From Actinomycetota bacterium (GTDB lineage: Bacteria > Actinomycetota > Actinomycetes > S36-B12), in contig WLND01000056.1 of assembly GCA_009726075.1 (NCBI GenBank), positions 1 through 8,030 on the forward strand: DNA of 8,030 nt, read 5' to 3'. Positions 5,521 through 8,030 of the stretch are shown here, piece by piece. Both the position numbers and the translations under genes were made by a program. The notes beneath the pieces are model-generated. The model was not told where the DNA came from, ran no database searches, and saw only the letters and a list, made by a program, of their open reading frames with translations. How positions within the stretch are numbered: position 1 is the stretch's first letter; each line of letters starts with the position of its first letter.

Positions 5521-6285
5521 ATGGATCTAGGTCTGAGCGGTAAGCGCGCGCTGGTCACCGGCGGAACCCGCGGCATCGGTCGCGCGACCGTCGAGCTGCT
5601 GGTGGCCGAGGGCGCCTCCGTTGCCTTCTGCGCACGCAATGCCGAGTCGGTGGATGAGGTCGCAGCCGATCTCCGCAGTCGCGGAGCGACCGTCTTCGCG
5701 CGAGCCTTCGACGTGAGCGACGAGGCCGCCCTCAAGGGCTTCATTCAGGACGCCGCCAAGGAGTTCGGCGGCCTCGACATCCTGGTCTCCAATGTGACCG
5801 CAGGGTCGCTCAAGGGCCCGGAGCAGTGGGCGAACAGCCTGAGCATGGACCTCATGCCACTCGTCCACGCCATCGACGAGGTCACCCCGATCATGGAGGC
5901 CGCCGGCGGCGGCTCGATCGTTGCCCTCTCCTCGACATTCGGGTTCGACAACGTCTGGCCGAGCTCGCCCAACTCCTACGGCGCGTTCAAGGCCGCGATC
6001 ATCCGCCACGCCTCAGCAGCCGGACATGCACTGGCCCCCAAGGGGATTCGAGTGAACACGGTGTCGCCCGGTCCGACCTACTCCGAGGACGGCGACTGGG
6101 GCAAGATCAAGGCCGGCCGCCCCGAGGTATACGAGAAGGTCAAGGCGTCGATCCCGATCGGCCGCATGGGCGATCCCGCGGAGGTCGCCTCGGCGATCGT
6201 CTACCTGGCGAGCCCGGCCTCCGGTTTCTGCGTCGGCACGAACATCGTCTGCGACGGCGGCATGACCGTCCGCACCCAGTACTGA
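5521..6285 (+). CDS. SDR-family oxidoreductase, probably NADP(H)-type, with altered catalytic Asn
   Basis: This 254-residue SDR has the glycine motif TGGTRGIG (13-20). The second strand ends CARN, with Arg39 in place of an acidic residue, which usually means NADP(H). The active site has Ser138, Tyr153 and Lys157. The usual NNAG is replaced by SNVTAG (90-95). The fourth tetrad residue, normally Asn, appears as Asp110 (SMDL), so the proton-relay Asn is missing or replaced. The Ser-Tyr gap is 15 residues instead of the usual 13, with an extra loop FDNVWPSSPNS. The ATG at 5521 has AGAGGA 5 bases upstream (5510-5515). It is the first gene of a rightward operon that continues into the ThuA-like gene 35 bases later. 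It is probably an active reductase or dehydrogenase of a distinct SDR branch; the substrate is unknown. Confidence 0.9.
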   Translation: MDLGLSGKRALVTGGTRGIGRATVELLVAEGASVAFCARNAESVDEVAADLRSRGATVFARAFDVSDEAALKGFIQDAAKEFGGLDILVSNVTAGSLKGPEQWANSLSMDLMPLVHAIDEVTPIMEAAGGGSIVALSSTFGFDNVWPSSPNSYGAFKAAIIRHASAAGHALAPKGIRVNTVSPGPTYSEDGDWGKIKAGRPEVYEKVKASIPIGRMGDPAEVASAIVYLASPASGFCVGTNIVCDGGMTVRTQY

Positions 6286-6320
6286 CCGCAGCTTCCCACC
6301 GGCGACGTACGAGGCATTCC

Positions 6321-7145
6321 ATGGCGACCCCGGCCCGTTGCACGACGGGCCGGGTCGACGTGGCCCTCGTCTGCGGAGGCCACTGGCATGACATCGACGT
6401 TGCGCGGCTGCAGATCCTGCAGCTGCTCGGCCGGCATGACAGCGTCCGCTGCAGCGTCCATAAGGACTTCTCAGACATCGACACACTCGGTGCCGCGGAC
6501 GCCGTCATCGCCTACACCTGCGATGTGCGCCCGACCTCCGAGCAGGCGCAGCGCCTGCGCGATCGCGTTCGAACCGGCGGCCGATTCCTGGCGCTCCACG
6601 CTACGAACTCGGCGATCGATGCCCCCGGCCCTGGGGGTGCGCGCGTGTTTCGCACGCCCGATGCCATGCCGGAGTTCAGCGCGCTCCTTGGCAACCGGTT
6701 TCTGGCCCACCCGAAGATTGCCCCGTTCCTGATCGAGGTCGCAGCGCCTGAGCACAGGCTGGTGGCAGGGATCACATCGTTCACCACGACCGACGAGATC
6801 TACGTGTCCGAGCTCGCGGGCGACCTCACGGTAATCCTCGACGTGGAGTACGACGGTCCGTGCCCCGGATTCGAGACCGAGCAGGTACCGGGGCGCACGC
6901 GTCACCCGGTGCTCTTCAGCCGCAGCGAGGGCACCGGGAGCGTCGTCTCCTTCACCCTCGGCCACTGCCGAGGCCGCTTCGATGTCGCCGATATGGGCAT
7001 CGACGATCTCGGGGTGACCGACACCGTTGCGTGGGAGTCCCCGGAGTTCAACGAGGTCCTGCGTCGATGCGTCGACTGGGCCGTGCATGGCGATGACTGG
7101 GTCTCCTGCCCGGTCGGAGAACACCCAACGAAGGAGTGCCAATGA
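6321..7145 (+). CDS. ThuA-like domain protein
   Basis: This 274-residue protein fills one ThuA-like domain, a relative of the class I glutamine-amidotransferase fold found in trehalose-utilisation and other sugar or catabolic loci. Signals are ALVCGGHWHD near the N-terminus (15-24), a GGRFLALHATNSA segment with His93 where ThuA proteins have 'GLH', an EIYVSE segment in the middle, and LGHCRGRF with His215 matching the family's C-terminal 'GHG' motif. No cysteine stands at the nucleophile elbow, so it is not an amidotransferase of the usual kind. The biochemical role of this family is poorly defined. GAGG at 6311-6314 supports the ATG at 6321. Its stop overlaps the next SDR start as ATGA (7142-7145), tying it tightly to an oxidoreductase operon with no sugar gene in view. 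A metal-binding or hydrolase-like role is possible; none can be assigned here. Confidence 0.8.
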   Translation: MATPARCTTGRVDVALVCGGHWHDIDVARLQILQLLGRHDSVRCSVHKDFSDIDTLGAADAVIAYTCDVRPTSEQAQRLRDRVRTGGRFLALHATNSAIDAPGPGGARVFRTPDAMPEFSALLGNRFLAHPKIAPFLIEVAAPEHRLVAGITSFTTTDEIYVSELAGDLTVILDVEYDGPCPGFETEQVPGRTRHPVLFSRSEGTGSVVSFTLGHCRGRFDVADMGIDDLGVTDTVAWESPEFNEVLRRCVDWAVHGDDWVSCPVGEHPTKECQ

Positions 7146-7900
7146 GCGAACTCGGAACAGCGGTCGTCACCGGCGCCGGCCAGGGCATCGGCCGTGCCGT
7201 CGCCGCGCGACTGCTCGCCGACGGCTACGAGGTCCTCGCTGTCGACGTGAATGCCGACCAGATCGCGCAGACCGCGGCCGAACTCGGCTGTCGAGGCGTC
7301 GCGGTTGACGTGACGAATGACGAGCAGGTGGCGGGGCTTGCCGAGCTCGCTCCCGACTGCACGGCGCTCGTGAACAATGCCGCGATCCAGCGCTATCGCG
7401 ATCTCCTTCACACGACCCACGAGGAGATGCGCCTCGTCCTCGATGTCAATGTCATTGCCCCCGTGCTCGCCGCACAGGCCCTCGTACCCGTGATGAGCCG
7501 CAACGGCGGCGGCAGCATCGTCAACCTCTCGTCGATCACCTCCAAGGCCCATCCGGCGTCGACGTCCCTCTACCCGACCTCGAAGGCCGCCATCAACCAG
7601 CTCACCCAGGCGATGGCGCTCGAGTTCGGCAGCCACGGGGTGCGCTGCAATGCAGTCGGCCCGGGCACGGTCCTGACCGAGGGCACGGAGGAGCACTTCG
7701 GGCCGCCGGAGGCCCGGTCGCTCATCGCCGGCTGCCTCCCGATCGCGCGCATGGGCATGCCCGATGACATTGCCAATGCCATCAGCTGGTTCTGCTCGCC
7801 CGAGGCATCGTGGGTCACCGGTCAGGTGCTGTTCGTCGACGGCGGCTACACGTCGTCGCACGGCCAGTTCTTCCGCTGGGCCCGGAAGGCACCGAAGTGA
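7142..7900 (+). CDS. SDR-family oxidoreductase, probably NAD(H)-dependent
   Basis: This is a 252-residue classical SDR. TGAGQGIG is at 10-17, Asp35 ends strand 2 (LAVDVN; NAD(H) preference), and NNAA is at 78-81. The full tetrad is Asn103, Ser131, Tyr144 and Lys148. The C-terminal FVDGGYTSSHG segment is typical. A GTG at 7136 is in frame. The ATG at 7142 is preferred because AAGGAG (7131-7136) lies 5 bases before it and because the ATGA overlap with the ThuA-like stop is the common coupling arrangement. Its own stop overlaps the GTG of the next gene as GTGA (7897-7900). In this operon it probably oxidises or reduces a pathway alcohol or ketone beside the F420-type enzyme that follows. Confidence 0.93.
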   Translation: MSELGTAVVTGAGQGIGRAVAARLLADGYEVLAVDVNADQIAQTAAELGCRGVAVDVTNDEQVAGLAELAPDCTALVNNAAIQRYRDLLHTTHEEMRLVLDVNVIAPVLAAQALVPVMSRNGGGSIVNLSSITSKAHPASTSLYPTSKAAINQLTQAMALEFGSHGVRCNAVGPGTVLTEGTEEHFGPPEARSLIAGCLPIARMGMPDDIANAISWFCSPEASWVTGQVLFVDGGYTSSHGQFFRWARKAPK

Positions 7901-8030
7901 GCGCCGCCGGCGGCAACGTCCGTCCGTTCCGCTTCGCGATCCAGGCCTACCGAAGCGAGTCCCGACGCGAGTGGCTCGACCTCGCCCGCAAGGTCGAGGC
8001 GCTCGGCTACTCGACCCTGTTCCTCGCCGA
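7897..8030 (+). CDS. LLM-class F420-dependent oxidoreductase, N-terminal part (cut by the window edge)
   Basis: Forty-four codons plus two bases are present. The product begins MSAAGGNVRPFRFAIQAY and continues with REWLDLARKVEALGYSTLFLA. The 'RPFRF..Q' start followed by 'W...AR+VE.LGYSTL' recalls the actinobacterial MSMEG_2516-type F420-dependent LLM family. This differs from the LLM at 2745, so the two are separate family members rather than copies. The GTG start overlaps the SDR stop as GTGA, and GGAAGG (7884-7889) lies 7 bases upstream. Active-site and F420-binding regions are beyond the window, so the cofactor is a family inference. Confidence 0.75.
   Translation, partial: MSAAGGNVRPFRFAIQAYRSESRREWLDLARKVEALGYSTLFLA

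Noticed and set aside
5826..6320. Upstream extension of the ThuA-like frame into the preceding SDR gene
   Set aside because: The extension overlaps the SDR in another frame and is Arg/His-rich with no domain. The ATG at 6321 has a ribosome site and gives the expected ThuA length.
6902..7861. 319-codon open frame on the minus strand opposite the ThuA-like and SDR genes
   Set aside because: The composition is a shadow of the plus-strand genes, with no recognisable domain. The plus-strand reading gives complete ThuA and SDR motifs.
2745..8030. The two LLM proteins as a recent gene duplication
   Set aside because: Their N-termini differ (LSLPQLGG versus RPFRFAIQAY) and resemble different LLM families.

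Overview
The window is high-GC DNA, very probably from an actinomycete-type bacterium (Actinomycetota). The reasons are dense coding with short spacers, GTG and TTG starts, repeated 4-base stop/start overlaps, and two luciferase-like monooxygenase (LLM) proteins of the kind that normally use coenzyme F420. The genus cannot be read from this sequence. No rRNA, tRNA, CRISPR array, insertion sequence or transcriptional regulator was found.

There are four transcription units in alternating directions. (A) Bases 1-189, minus strand: the N-terminal end of an acyl-CoA dehydrogenase. (B) Bases 345-3659, plus strand: an acyl-CoA ligase, a short-chain dehydrogenase/reductase (SDR) and an LLM oxidoreductase. 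(C) Bases 5398-3748, minus strand: a [2Fe-2S] ferredoxin, an NTF2/SnoaL-like protein and an SDR. (D) Bases 5521 to the right edge, plus strand: an SDR, a ThuA-like protein, an SDR and the start of a second LLM oxidoreductase. A and B diverge from a 155-base spacer that holds a 13-base palindrome. B and C converge on a GC-rich block of hairpins and ~20-base repeats. C and D diverge from a 122-base spacer that holds two CTAGT(T/A)AC copies 20 bases apart.

Taken together this looks like an accessory catabolic cluster. A ligase activates a carboxylic acid to a CoA thioester and an acyl-CoA dehydrogenase can begin beta-oxidation. Four SDRs could interconvert alcohols and ketones, two F420-type enzymes could carry out hydride-transfer or reduction steps, and a ferredoxin could feed electrons to an oxygenase that is not in the window. 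The number of oxidoreductases suggests a cyclic or terpenoid, steroid-like or aromatic substrate, but nothing in the sequence identifies it. The pathway is inference; the enzyme families are well supported.
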